Origin: Lachnospiraceae bacterium
GTDB taxonomy: Bacteria; Bacillota; Clostridia; Lachnospirales; Lachnospiraceae
DNA: 64,000 bases
Assembly: GCA_015057505.1 (NCBI GenBank)
Contig: SVEG01000007.1
Coordinates: 1-64,000, forward strand
Reading direction: 5' to 3'
The first letter of the stretch is position 1. Every line of letters starts with the position of its first letter. The notes below the pieces were generated by a model. That model was not told the DNA's origin. It did not search any database and saw only the letters and a program-made list of their open reading frames with translations. A program made the position numbers and the translations under genes. This document shows positions 50,523-60,283 of the stretch, piece by piece.

Positions 50523-52931
50523 TTATATTTTATTAATTGAAAACCTGCTTTTTAGAATCTTATGCCCGTAACTTGTCATCGCGGTCATATTCACTTTCTC
50601 GCTCGTAAAAGACAACCTTAATCGCTCTGACTTTCGCTGCTCCGCTTCTGTTACTTCATGTTTATCGCCGTATCTTGACTTGTGATACAACTCGCTTACC
50701 TCAAAAAGAAGCTTTGCCTTTCCCGGGAAAAAGCCTGCCACGCGTCTGATATATGCCTTTAAAGTCTCCTCTTTTTTAATGATGTAACCTTCTCTGTTAA
50801 GCATCCATATTACCAAAAGCAAATCGATACGCAGACGTTCACTGTAGGTTGCCTCCTCGTAGCTTTCCCAAAATGCACTCTGTCTTATCTTCATATACAA
50901 AATCACACCCAAAACAAGCAAAACCACACCTGCAAGAATGAATCCTCTAAACTTTGCTTCTTTAACTTTCTCTTCCCGTCCATCCTCATATTCATCCTCA
51001 GGTATAATCTCAAAATAATTATCCGGAGACTTTTCTATGTAGCCTTCAGAGCCCGTATTACCGGGTAACGTGTCCACGCCTTCGCCGGACGCGTCTTCAT
51101 TCCCGATGTTTCCACCTTTATTATCCTCCTTATCCCCGATATACGACGGTACTCCCCAGTCCTTATAAAGAAGCTCGCTGCTTCCGGGAGTCGCATCAAA
51201 GGTAAGCCAGCCCACACCCTCAAGATAGCACTCAATCCATGCATGAGCCTGGTTTTCATTAACATTATATCTGCCATGCTGACCGATACGCTCCACATCC
51301 AGAAGATACCCTTGCACAAATCTTGTAGGAATACCCACGCATCTGCCGAGTATCGCTGCCGCCGAAGCAAAATGCATACAATAGCCCTCTTTAGATTCAA
51401 AAAGAAAATACTCTACAACATCCGCTCCCGAAGGTACGTCTCCCGGTGTTGTTGTATACTCATAATCCGACAGATACTTAACTATTTTCTCCATTTTATC
51501 ATAATCGTTACCGCAACCTGCCGTTATTTTTTTCGCCAGATCATATGTCTTTTCTGTTATGCCATTTGAGACACCAAGATATGTTGCCCTTATATAAGCC
51601 GCTCTTCCCGCAAGCTCCTTTTCAAAATCCTCCGTATCCGGCAGACCCATTGTACGGTACTCAAGATTGACCACTCTTCGGAAATTCTCATACTCTGACG
51701 CCGGCATCGTAGTGTATCTGTACTTACTCTGCTCCTTTAGCAGGTCGGTTGCCACACCCGTACCACGATTAACCGAAAAATATTTTAACGTGTAATTGGT
51801 GTCAACATCCTGCTTTTTGCTAAAGCTTATATCTTCTTTTCTGTCGAGTATATCGCCGTCATACTTTTTCGTATTAATTCTCATGGTTTTAGAAGGCCTG
51901 AACAGCGATGACGTCCTCATACCGTCATATTCTATGGTAACCTCCCTAAGTCTTAAATACCATGTACTCTTTCCTCCCTCATCGGCAGGTGTCGTCCCAT
52001 CTATAATGCCGGCCCTGTACATGGCATACAAAAATTCCACCGCATCAAATTCATACTCCGTATAATTGCCTTTATACGCCGTATTCTTCGGGTTTCCAAT
52101 CCACCCGTTACCTGTATATTCGCTCTTTATATTGCCGACAAGATATACATGCTCCCTGTTATCAAGCATTGTAAGCTTAAGAGTCTCCCTGTCCACTTCA
52201 ATCTTATGTCCGTGAAGAGTGGCCGACTCACTGTAGCCCGCAAAACCGACACCTGAAGCATCATCCTCTGTGGTATCAAATCTTTCTAACTGCTCCCTTG
52301 CCCACTCATAAGCCGTCTCCCAATCAATCGGCTCCGTACTGTACGGAAGCACGGAAAGCACAAGCATAACCACAAGTACAACAGGTGTTAAAAAAAACAT
52401 TTTTCTATGTTGCGTTTCCTTCTTTTCACGCTTGCCTCCGAACCTGCCGTTAACTATCTCCATAACTACCAAAACAAGCTCTGCCGCAAGGCAAAACATT
52501 ACCTGCCGCACCGGAAAAAGATTAATTGAGATAAGAAAAAGCATCGCGCCCCAATAACCCACGCACACAATAATTCTCAATACAAAAAACTGCTGCGAAA
52601 TATAAAGAACAATTCCCACAAGTGCAATAAGGCCGAATATCCAAATCCGCTTATCGCTTTTGACAAACAAAAGAACATCTTTTTTACAACACCAGGCAAT
52701 AAATGCTCCCACAAGTACCAGAATAACCGACACTATGCAAAATTCCGGAATTTTACTGAAGTAATCCACTAAAAATACTACTGTAATTATTAACAGTGTG
52801 GCAAGCAGAATATCCGGAATATTAATCTCCACACCGAATACCATATTTACCTGTATATATGCCGCTATAAGTACAAGCCCCGCAAGAACGGCAGGATATG
52901 CCCGCTTATTAATTTTTTCTTTCAAGGACAT
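50523..52931 (-). CDS. Membrane transglutaminase-like protein (TgpA type), copy 2
   Basis: 802 residues. Five or six N-terminal helices to ~residue 200, then an outer region. The transglutaminase core has catalytic Cys in EGYCMHFASAAAILGRC and the His/Asp region ENQAHAWIECY plus GWLTFDATPG. One further helix (GFILAGVVLLVLGVILYM) precedes a cytosolic C-terminal domain (DUF4129-like). TgpA-type proteins always travel with MoxR and DUF58 proteins; the biochemical role is unclear, possibly protein crosslinking or proteolysis at the envelope. Overlaps its DUF58 partner by 23 bases. Paralogue of the gene at 54100. Confidence 0.88.
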   Translation of the reverse strand: MSLKEKINKRAYPAVLAGLVLIAAYIQVNMVFGVEINIPDILLATLLIITVVFLVDYFSKIPEFCIVSVILVLVGAFIAWCCKKDVLLFVKSDKRIWIFGLIALVGIVLYISQQFFVLRIIVCVGYWGAMLFLISINLFPVRQVMFCLAAELVLVVMEIVNGRFGGKREKKETQHRKMFFLTPVVLVVMLVLSVLPYSTEPIDWETAYEWAREQLERFDTTEDDASGVGFAGYSESATLHGHKIEVDRETLKLTMLDNREHVYLVGNIKSEYTGNGWIGNPKNTAYKGNYTEYEFDAVEFLYAMYRAGIIDGTTPADEGGKSTWYLRLREVTIEYDGMRTSSLFRPSKTMRINTKKYDGDILDRKEDISFSKKQDVDTNYTLKYFSVNRGTGVATDLLKEQSKYRYTTMPASEYENFRRVVNLEYRTMGLPDTEDFEKELAGRAAYIRATYLGVSNGITEKTYDLAKKITAGCGNDYDKMEKIVKYLSDYEYTTTPGDVPSGADVVEYFLFESKEGYCMHFASAAAILGRCVGIPTRFVQGYLLDVERIGQHGRYNVNENQAHAWIECYLEGVGWLTFDATPGSSELLYKDWGVPSYIGDKEDNKGGNIGNEDASGEGVDTLPGNTGSEGYIEKSPDNYFEIIPEDEYEDGREEKVKEAKFRGFILAGVVLLVLGVILYMKIRQSAFWESYEEATYSERLRIDLLLVIWMLNREGYIIKKEETLKAYIRRVAGFFPGKAKLLFEVSELYHKSRYGDKHEVTEAEQRKSERLRLSFTSEKVNMTAMTSYGHKILKSRFSINKI

Positions 52932-54072
52932 CTTCTACCTCCTGCTCCGGGGAAACCCACGTAATATTAATACTGCCGACAGCCTCCTCATTCGGATTCT
53001 TATCACCTATATATACATACTCAACACGACTTCCTTTTGCCGCAAGTTCATCCGCTACCGCAACGTTCTTCTCAGAAAGCTCGTGCGTAATGATGATTAT
53101 CTGAGTGTATCCTCTTAACATACTTTGCATAAGAAGCTTGGCACAATCGACACCCGCATCAAACTTCACACTCGAACATGCCGCATAAAAGCTGTCAAGT
53201 TCCGCTCTTGAGCGGATATTTATCATCTGTGCCGTCCTGTCATAAAACAGCGTATTAACCTTTATATTTTTTCGGTACAAATAATCCGCGATTCCGAGCG
53301 CGGCTTCTATTATCTTATCCTCCGCAATTATCCTCTCGGCACCGACAAGCCCGGTAGGAGAAAAATCTGCAACCAAAAGAACTCCCGCATTCGTCTCATC
53401 AACGTACTTTCTCGAAAATAGTTCGCCGCTTTTGGCGCTTGCCTTCCAGTTAATCACCCTTGCGCTGTCGCCTGAAACGTATTTACGGAGCTCCACATCC
53501 GGATATAGCGCTTCCTGCCCAAAGCTCATAACCTGAATATTCTCATAATATTCATCTACATCAAACACAAGATTATCAAAATGCGGAACTATTGGAGAAA
53601 CCTGCACTTTAATCGGGTTTTTATATGTACGCGTCAGCTTAAAAAGCTTGAAAAAATCCATAATCTCCACTTTTTCCACACCGACATTATATTCGCCCCT
53701 ATAATTTACCCTGAGCGCAGTCTCAACTTCATACTTCTGACCCGGAACTATACTTAAACTTTCTGCTGACACAGTATCCTTAAACTCTGATAACCGGCCA
53801 AAAAAGACCGGCCTTACTCCCGTGCAGGTAAGTAAGCTCCTATTTTTCAAACCAAAAACATACTTAACCTTCTCGCCCTTGGTAAGTAAAGTTTTCTCCA
53901 CGCTTTGACTAATCTTAAGACTAATATAAACATACAAAAGGTAGAGTCCGGATAATATCGGGGCTCCCCATGTTATATAAAACAATGTATAGCTTACCGT
54001 TCCTCCTCGCACACTTGCAAGTACGAGGGTTACAAGCATAAGCGCAGCCAAAATAATTCTATTCTTACGCAT
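52909..54072 (-). CDS. DUF58 (vWA-like) protein, copy 2
   Basis: About 387 residues. Two N-terminal helices (IILAALMLVTLVLASV and a second), then a cytosolic domain with the DUF58 signature LRKYVSGDSARVINWKASAK, and a von Willebrand A-like fold with VLLVADFSPTG in the MIDAS position. It is expected to work with MoxR ATPase and the transglutaminase-like protein. The ATG at 54072 with AGGGGA is preferred to 54093. Near-identical plan to the gene at 56501, indicating duplication. Confidence 0.88.
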   Translation of the reverse strand: MRKNRIILAALMLVTLVLASVRGGTVSYTLFYITWGAPILSGLYLLYVYISLKISQSVEKTLLTKGEKVKYVFGLKNRSLLTCTGVRPVFFGRLSEFKDTVSAESLSIVPGQKYEVETALRVNYRGEYNVGVEKVEIMDFFKLFKLTRTYKNPIKVQVSPIVPHFDNLVFDVDEYYENIQVMSFGQEALYPDVELRKYVSGDSARVINWKASAKSGELFSRKYVDETNAGVLLVADFSPTGLVGAERIIAEDKIIEAALGIADYLYRKNIKVNTLFYDRTAQMINIRSRAELDSFYAACSSVKFDAGVDCAKLLMQSMLRGYTQIIIITHELSEKNVAVADELAAKGSRVEYVYIGDKNPNEEAVGSINITWVSPEQEVEDVLERKN

Positions 54073-54099
54073 AATGTCCCCTATCTGCTTCAAATACTT

Positions 54100-56523
54100 T
54101 TATTTAGAGTCATTTACAATCTCTCTCAGGCATTGTATCGCCATAGCATTTTCTTTTACTGACTTATCCATAAAGGAAAGTCTAAGTCTCTGTGCCATAC
54201 GACGCTCCTCCATGGTTGCCTCATAACGCTCATTATATCGAAGATTTATGTATACATCATTTACGTTGGTAAAAACGACCGCTTTATCAGGATAAACCTT
54301 TTTCATTCTTTCCACATAATTATTTAATGTTTCTTCATTTTCTATGGGATACCCTGCATTCTCCATTATCCAAAGAACCATTTTCATATCCATTCGGATT
54401 TTTTCTTTAACAGGAGCTTTTAGATAAATACTCCAGAATCTGCGTTCATTTATCTTAAGATATACAAAATATACCACTATTACCAATAGTGCTGTTATTG
54501 CCGTATATTTTAAAACCTCCGGAAATATGCCACCTTCCTTTTTTTCAGACAAATCATCACCGTTATCAGGCAACGGAGCTGTCTCTTCCGGAATCTCTTC
54601 CGGAATTTCTTCAGGCTCATCTTCAAATTCATTCTCAGGCATATCCGGTTCCGTAGGCACTTCCGGCTTAAGATTCGGACGCACTTCAATCCCTTCATTG
54701 TCAGGAATTACATCGCCAAAAATCTCAGCATACGTTATATAATCAGGTGTATCCCACCTTTGATAAAGAAATTTGAAATTACCGGGAGTCGGTTCAAATG
54801 TAAGCCATCCCACACCTTCAATATAACTTTCAATCCATACATGGGCCTGGTCTTCTTTTACACTGTAACTACCATAATTACCCATACGGTCTACATTCAA
54901 TAAATACCCCTGAACATACCTCGTCGGTATTCCCACGCATCTTCCAAGTATTGCTGCTACAGTTGCAAAATACGTACAATAACCCTGTTTTGATTCAAAA
55001 AGGAAATACTCCACTACATCCTTCCCTTTCGGAATGCTTCCGGGCGTAGTCGTATAAACATAATCTGATAAAAAATCTACTATTGCCACCATCTTATCAT
55101 AGTCTGTAGTACAATCCTGTGTTATCTCTTCGGCAAGTTTATAAGTCCTGTCGGTAATAATCTCCGGTATATTCATATAAGTGTTTCTTATGTATTCCGC
55201 CCGCTCCTTCAGTTCTTTTTCGAAGTCACTTGTCTGTGGCAACATAACCGCAACATTTTTTGAATTAATTTCCCTCTTAAACGAATTATAATCATTTGTT
55301 GATAATGAATTGTAACTATAACCGCTTTGACTTCTAATTGCATTTATCATTTGGTCAGACGCCCTATTAACCGAAAAATACCAAAGTGAATACTTTGTAT
55401 CTTTATTCTGATTCTTACTAAAAGTTACATTATCTTTGTCGGCAAGAATCTCCCCTTTATGATTATCCTTTGTGATTATTATTGTATTAGACGGTCTGAA
55501 CAAAGATGCCGTATAAACCCCGTCATACTCAACCACAAGATTTCTGGATTTTAAATACCATATACTATTCTTCTCTGTAACATTTGCCCTGTACATTGCA
55601 TACAAAAACTCTGCCGTATCAAGTTCATATGCTTCATATATTCCTGCGTATTCTTTATTCTTAGGATTACCCACCCATGCATTACCTACATAATCGCTCT
55701 TTATATTACCCACAAGATATATATGCTCCTCATTTCCTACCATCGTAAGATCAAGTGCATCCCCATCAAAATCGACCTTGTCCCCGGTAATATCTCCTGA
55801 CTCGCTGTAGCCTATAAAGCTTACGCCAAACTCTGAAACATCAGATCCAAAATGTGCCACAAAATCAATTACTTCTTCAAATGTCTCTCGAACAAATTTA
55901 ATTACTTTTTTTGTCCCCTTCCACTCAAAAGGCTCTGGTTTGTACGGAAGCTGTGCAATCATTATCACAAACAACAGTACAAGTGGAAACAGAAAAAACA
56001 TTTTCTTATTTCTTTTCTCTTCTTCTTTAAAAAGAAGTCTGTCTTTAACCTCCGTAATTACCATAATAAGTTGTCCGACAAGTGCAAACATTACTGTCTT
56101 TACCGGAAAAAGATTTTTATATATTAAAAAGAGCATTGCGCCCCAATATCCGACACACACTATAACACGCAATACAAAAAACTGCTGGGAAATATAAAGT
56201 AATATTCCCACAACAAAAATCATGCCAAGTACTCTGATATTGATATCCGTCTTAAAAGTTTCCTTGATTACTTCAAAATTACGCCATATTGCAAATGCTC
56301 CGACTACAAGCGTTACACCAAACGCTATATACAACCCCGGTCTATTACTAAAATAATCTACAAAAAAGAAACCTATCATCATTGCAATTACAATTAACAA
56401 AAGATATCTTGTATCAATAGTTCCTCCAAAGTAAATCTTAATCTGTATGGCGGCAGCCATAAGCACCAGCCCGGCAAGAAAAGCCGGATACGCCCTCTTC
56501 TCAAACTTTTCTGTCAAGGACAT
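54100..56523 (-). CDS. Membrane transglutaminase-like protein (TgpA type), copy 1
   Basis: 807 residues. N-terminal helices to ~200, transglutaminase core with KQGYCTYFATVAAILGRCVG (catalytic Cys), EDQAHVWIESY and GWLTFEPTPG. A Pro/Glu-rich stretch (PEVPTEPDMPENEFEDEPEE) forms a rigid acidic linker at ~620-660. One membrane helix and a DUF4129-like cytosolic tail follow. The start RAYPAFLAGLVLMAAAIQ and many blocks match copy 2. Overlaps its DUF58 partner by 23 bases, exactly as in copy 2. Confidence 0.88.
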   Translation of the reverse strand: MSLTEKFEKRAYPAFLAGLVLMAAAIQIKIYFGGTIDTRYLLLIVIAMMIGFFFVDYFSNRPGLYIAFGVTLVVGAFAIWRNFEVIKETFKTDINIRVLGMIFVVGILLYISQQFFVLRVIVCVGYWGAMLFLIYKNLFPVKTVMFALVGQLIMVITEVKDRLLFKEEEKRNKKMFFLFPLVLLFVIMIAQLPYKPEPFEWKGTKKVIKFVRETFEEVIDFVAHFGSDVSEFGVSFIGYSESGDITGDKVDFDGDALDLTMVGNEEHIYLVGNIKSDYVGNAWVGNPKNKEYAGIYEAYELDTAEFLYAMYRANVTEKNSIWYLKSRNLVVEYDGVYTASLFRPSNTIIITKDNHKGEILADKDNVTFSKNQNKDTKYSLWYFSVNRASDQMINAIRSQSGYSYNSLSTNDYNSFKREINSKNVAVMLPQTSDFEKELKERAEYIRNTYMNIPEIITDRTYKLAEEITQDCTTDYDKMVAIVDFLSDYVYTTTPGSIPKGKDVVEYFLFESKQGYCTYFATVAAILGRCVGIPTRYVQGYLLNVDRMGNYGSYSVKEDQAHVWIESYIEGVGWLTFEPTPGNFKFLYQRWDTPDYITYAEIFGDVIPDNEGIEVRPNLKPEVPTEPDMPENEFEDEPEEIPEEIPEETAPLPDNGDDLSEKKEGGIFPEVLKYTAITALLVIVVYFVYLKINERRFWSIYLKAPVKEKIRMDMKMVLWIMENAGYPIENEETLNNYVERMKKVYPDKAVVFTNVNDVYINLRYNERYEATMEERRMAQRLRLSFMDKSVKENAMAIQCLREIVNDSK

Positions 56524-57673
56524 CTCCCACCTCCTGTTCCGATAAAATATGGGTAATTCTAACTCCTGTATTATCCTCCCACATTCTATCTGTCAGACTG
56601 TCATCACCTATATGTACAATATTAATAAGTCTTCCCTTGGATGCAATCCCTACCGCAACCTTCATCAGCTCCTCGGAAATCTTATGTGTAACAATAATTA
56701 CCTGGACATATGCCCCACGACCTCTTTCATAAAGAAGCTCCGGCGCACCTAGCCTTGCATTAAAACTATTTTTGGCACATATATTATAAAAATTGTCCAT
56801 TCCTGCTTTTGAATATATAGGTAAAACTTTTATTTCATCATCACAAAATAATGTATCAATCGTTACGTTTTTGCGATACAGATAGTCCGCAATTCCGAGA
56901 TTAGCCTCAATAAGTTTATCTTCAATTAAAATCTTATCCTCTCCGTTAAGACCCGTCGACGAAAAATCCGCCAACAAAAGTACCGCCGGATTAGTCTCAT
57001 CTATGTATTTTCTTGTAAAAAGTTCGCGGCCTCTTGCACTGGCTTTCCAATTAACCGCCCTTATACTATCACCCGTAATGTACTTTCGAAGTTCCACATC
57101 CGGATAACTCTCCTCATGCCTTGCGCTATTGACATTAATATTTTCTGCGTACTCTTCCACTGCCACCGCAAGATTCTCATAGTGCGGAATTATCGGCAAT
57201 ACTGTTACCATGATTGACTTCGGGTATCTGTAGGTCATCTTAAAAAGGTGCAGAAAGTCCATTATCTCGGCCCTGTCAACACCGACACTGTATTCTCCTC
57301 TGTATTTAACACAAATTATTGTTTCTTTTTTGTAAGATTGTCCGGGTGTAAAGCTATAATTCTTATTCTGCTCAATGCCCTCTATCCCGGATAATCTGTC
57401 AAAAAACCGAACTCTTACACTTGTATATGTTATTATATCATGATTAGAAAGCTGAAATGTATACGGGACCTTCTCTCCCTTGACAAGTGTTCTTCTCTCA
57501 ATATCCTGATATATTCTGAATCTTACATACACATACAATAAATAAAGACCTGATAATATAGGTGCTCCCCATACAAAATAAAACAATGTATAGGTTATGG
57601 TTCCTCCGCGTATACTGGTAAGCACGGCTGTCACTACCATAAGCACTATCAGCAAAATTTGATTCCTACGCAT
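56501..57673 (-). CDS. DUF58 (vWA-like) protein, copy 1
   Basis: 390 residues. Two membrane helices near the start (ILLIVLMVVTAVLTSI), then the DUF58 motif LRKYITGDSIRAVNWKASARG and a vWA-like segment VLLLADFSSTGLNG. It lies 13 bases downstream of moxR and overlaps the transglutaminase gene. It shares sequence order and hydrophobic starts with copy 2. Role inferred from the conserved MoxR-DUF58-transglutaminase triad. Confidence 0.9.
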   Translation of the reverse strand: MRRNQILLIVLMVVTAVLTSIRGGTITYTLFYFVWGAPILSGLYLLYVYVRFRIYQDIERRTLVKGEKVPYTFQLSNHDIITYTSVRVRFFDRLSGIEGIEQNKNYSFTPGQSYKKETIICVKYRGEYSVGVDRAEIMDFLHLFKMTYRYPKSIMVTVLPIIPHYENLAVAVEEYAENINVNSARHEESYPDVELRKYITGDSIRAVNWKASARGRELFTRKYIDETNPAVLLLADFSSTGLNGEDKILIEDKLIEANLGIADYLYRKNVTIDTLFCDDEIKVLPIYSKAGMDNFYNICAKNSFNARLGAPELLYERGRGAYVQVIIVTHKISEELMKVAVGIASKGRLINIVHIGDDSLTDRMWEDNTGVRITHILSEQEVGDVLDRKV

Positions 57674-57686
57674 CAGACCACTTTAC

Positions 57687-58613
57687 CTATCTGGGCACTT
57701 TAATACTCTTCTTAATAGAGGCCAGTATTTCCTCCGGTTTCTTCTTGGCAACTCTTGCCTCAACAGACAACACAAGTCTGTGTGCCGCTACAGGCAGCAT
57801 AACCTTCATTATATCGTCCGGAATGACATAATCTCTTCCTTCAATATACGCTGAAGCCTGCGCTGCTCTTATCATCGCAATTGTCGCTCTGGGGCTTAAG
57901 CCCAAAGAGATATTCTCATTCTTTCTCGTAGCCTCTACTATCTCTACAATATATCTTATAAGATCCTTGTGAATCGTAACCTTCAAAACTTCCTGCTGCA
58001 TGTTTATTATTTCTTCCTTAGTTGCAACAGCATCCACGTTCTCCACTGCAAGTCCCGCAAGCTTTCTCTCTATCATCTTCTCTTCTTCTTCTGCAGAAGG
58101 ATACCCCAAAGAAAGCTTCATCATAAAACGGTCAAGCTGTGCCTCGGGAAGATTGTATGTACCGAGGAAATCTATCGGGTTCTGTGTAGCAATTACCATA
58201 AACGGACTCTCAAGCGGATATATTACATGGTCTACCGTAACCTGTCTCTCCTCCATCGCCTCAAGGAGACTCGCCTGGGTCTTCGGAGAAGTACGGTTAA
58301 TCTCATCCGCAAGAATAATGTTGTGCATAATCGCACCCTTCATATACTCAAAGTTACCGCTCTTCATATTGTATATTGATACACCTGTAATGTCTGACGG
58401 AAGTGTGTCCGGTGTAAACTGAATTCTACCAAAATCTGCATCAATTGATTTGGCAAGCGCGTTCGCAAGCGTTGTCTTGCCGACCCCCGGAACGTCCTCA
58501 AGAAGAAGATGTCCTCCTGCGAGGAGAGTAATTATGGCAAGCTCTGCCTTGTCCTCTTTTCCTACTAAAACACTATTAATCTGTCCTAAAATCTTTGCAA
58601 CTGTTGTTTGCAT
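57687..58613 (-). CDS. MoxR-family AAA+ ATPase
   Basis: About 308 residues. Walker A LLEDVPGVGKTTLANALAKS, Walker B ILADEINRTSPKTQASLLEAM and sensor MVIATQNPIDFLGTYNLPEAQLDRF are the MoxR signatures. It acts as a chaperone-like ATPase for vWA proteins, here the DUF58 pair. The ATG at 58613 follows GGGGG with 8-base spacing; longer starts at 58634 and 58679 lack ribosome sites. First gene of the five-gene operon that ends at 50523. Confidence 0.93.
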   Translation of the reverse strand: MQTTVAKILGQINSVLVGKEDKAELAIITLLAGGHLLLEDVPGVGKTTLANALAKSIDADFGRIQFTPDTLPSDITGVSIYNMKSGNFEYMKGAIMHNIILADEINRTSPKTQASLLEAMEERQVTVDHVIYPLESPFMVIATQNPIDFLGTYNLPEAQLDRFMMKLSLGYPSAEEEEKMIERKLAGLAVENVDAVATKEEIINMQQEVLKVTIHKDLIRYIVEIVEATRKNENISLGLSPRATIAMIRAAQASAYIEGRDYVIPDDIMKVMLPVAAHRLVLSVEARVAKKKPEEILASIKKSIKVPR

Positions 58614-58732
58614 AATATTTCCCCCTTTTTTCATAAAAATACCTATTCTAAGTATAGCAGATATACTTGTCCACATCAATTATTTTTACACGGGGATTGC
58701 GATTTTTCCCTTATATATAATACTTTTCAAAA

Positions 58733-58773
58733 TACAAAAATCCCTCAAAAAACTAAAAATTTTTGAGGGATTT
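58733..58773. terminator. Terminator after the small secreted protein gene
   Basis: AAAATCCCTCAAAAA and TTTTTGAGGGATTTTT pair with A and T runs on both flanks. It ends the minus-strand gene at 58778 and separates it from moxR. Confidence 0.85.
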
Positions 58774-58777
58774 TTAT

Positions 58778-59311
58778 TCACTGCAGTGATTTTTCATTTT
58801 TTATTTGTCCCAAAACATATTCTTCAGTTACGTCCTGATACATACCCATTTTCTTAGGGAATATAACAGAAGCCAGAACTTCAGGATAATAGGCAAAGTT
58901 ATTCTCATCACCCGATACATAAATAACAATATATCCGATTATATGAGCATCTTTTTTTATTATAATATCTACGTATCCATTATTAACGGTGACACGATTT
59001 AGGGTGGCAGATGCTTTACCGTTTTCATTATAAGACGGACACCAAAACACTGTTTCGCCGGAAGCAATACTTTGGTGCGATATTAACTCGTTATAACTAA
59101 AAGAACCTGTATCTGTTGTGCATTCGAAAACAGCATCATCTAATGTCAGCTTTATAGGTTGCCCGGGTATTGATGAATAGGTTCCGTTATAGGATTGAAC
59201 AGGAAATTCAACAATTGACTTATCGTTTTTTGCGGTAATATTATTATGAGAACACACGATAAGTATCACTCCGAACAACAGTACACCAACTACTGAAAGT
59301 TTATGTTTCAT
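58778..59311 (-). CDS. Secreted protein of unknown function (177 aa)
   Basis: 177 residues. Signal peptide LSVVGVLLFGVILIVCSHN; the Cys is not in a proper lipobox, so the protein is probably secreted or anchored by the uncleaved helix. The mature part is beta-rich (IPGQPIKLTLDDAVFECTTD, YVDIIIKKDAHIIGYIVIYV). Single-gene unit with its own terminator and a palindromic promoter region (59331-59364). I do not recognise a family. Confidence 0.72.
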   Translation of the reverse strand: MKHKLSVVGVLLFGVILIVCSHNNITAKNDKSIVEFPVQSYNGTYSSIPGQPIKLTLDDAVFECTTDTGSFSYNELISHQSIASGETVFWCPSYNENGKASATLNRVTVNNGYVDIIIKKDAHIIGYIVIYVSGDENNFAYYPEVLASVIFPKKMGMYQDVTEEYVLGQIKNEKSLQ

Positions 59312-59330
59312 GAAATCATCGCCCCTCTCA

Positions 59331-59364
59331 GACTATTGATATAGTCTATACTACCACAATAGTC
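59331..59364. promoter_or_regulatory. Inverted repeat in the promoter of the 177-aa gene
   Basis: Outer arms GACTATTG (59331-59338) and CAATAGTC (59357-59364) with an inner TATAGTCTATA (59340-59350). It overlaps a TTGGAC/TATATC-like promoter on the minus strand, ~20-50 bases before the start. Likely operator. Confidence 0.5.
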
Positions 59365-59401
59365 CAAGGCTGTCAAGGAGTTTTAGAAAGGGAATATTCT
59401 A

Positions 59402-60283
59402 TTATTCAAACTCCCTAAGATACACATCCTCAAGAGTTGCTCTCGTACCCTCAAGCACCTTGCCTTCGGGTTTCTTATCTCCGATAAGTCTCACGATAAA
59501 CTTACCGTCACCGGCCGCACTGCTCCCAATATTTGCAATACGGTAATCAGTCTTATAATTCTCAAGCCCTTCCCTGTCAGATTCCACCTCAAAAACATAC
59601 GGCACCACCTTGGATACAAGGCTTGCAGGCGTTCCGCTCTCAACAAGCACACCCTTCTTAAGAAGCAATATCTCCTTCGAAATAAACTCGATATCCGGCA
59701 CAACGTGAGTCGCAAGAATAACCGTCTTATCCATACTGACCTCAGAGATTATATTACGTATTCTGATTCGCTCCTTCGGGTCAAGTCCCGCAGTCGGCTC
59801 GTCCATGATAAGGATCTTCGGATTACCAAGAAGTGCCTGCGCTATAAGAATTCTCTGCTTCATACCGCCCGAGTATGCTCCAAGCTTCTTATCCTCATGC
59901 CCCATAAGGTTCACCATCTTTATAAGTTTCGGTATCTGCTCGTCAGCTTCTTTCTTCTTCATTCCCTTAAGAGCTGCCATATAGTACATAAACCTAAGTC
60001 CCGAAAATGACGGGTACAGGTTCTGCTGCTGAGGCATAAAGCCGATTTGCTTAAGGTACTCCGGCCCAAGCTTTTTAATATCCTCGCCGTCAAAAGTAAT
60101 CCTGCCCGATGTTGCCGCAAGATTGTCCGTTATTATATTCATCATCGTACTTTTACCGGCACCATTAGGTCCGAGAAGGCCGTAAACACCTTCTGTAAAA
60201 GTATAACTAAAATTATCAAGTGCTCTGTTAGAACCGTAGTCCTTAACAAGATTTTCTATTCTAAGCTCCATATTATTTGCCAC
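59402..60283 (-). CDS. ABC transporter ATP-binding protein
   Basis: 293 residues. Walker A GLLGPNGAGKSTMM, Q-loop GFMPQQQNLYPSFS, signature YSGGMKQR, Walker B ILIMDEPTAGLDPKE and H-loop ATHVV. The C-terminal ~70 residues form an extra domain ending in TLEDVYLREF, typical of ABC-2 export ATPases. It pairs with the 745-residue permease, whose 3' end overlaps its start by 11 bases. Substrate unknown. Confidence 0.92.
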   Translation of the reverse strand: MANNMELRIENLVKDYGSNRALDNFSYTFTEGVYGLLGPNGAGKSTMMNIITDNLAATSGRITFDGEDIKKLGPEYLKQIGFMPQQQNLYPSFSGLRFMYYMAALKGMKKKEADEQIPKLIKMVNLMGHEDKKLGAYSGGMKQRILIAQALLGNPKILIMDEPTAGLDPKERIRIRNIISEVSMDKTVILATHVVPDIEFISKEILLLKKGVLVESGTPASLVSKVVPYVFEVESDREGLENYKTDYRIANIGSSAAGDGKFIVRLIGDKKPEGKVLEGTRATLEDVYLREFE

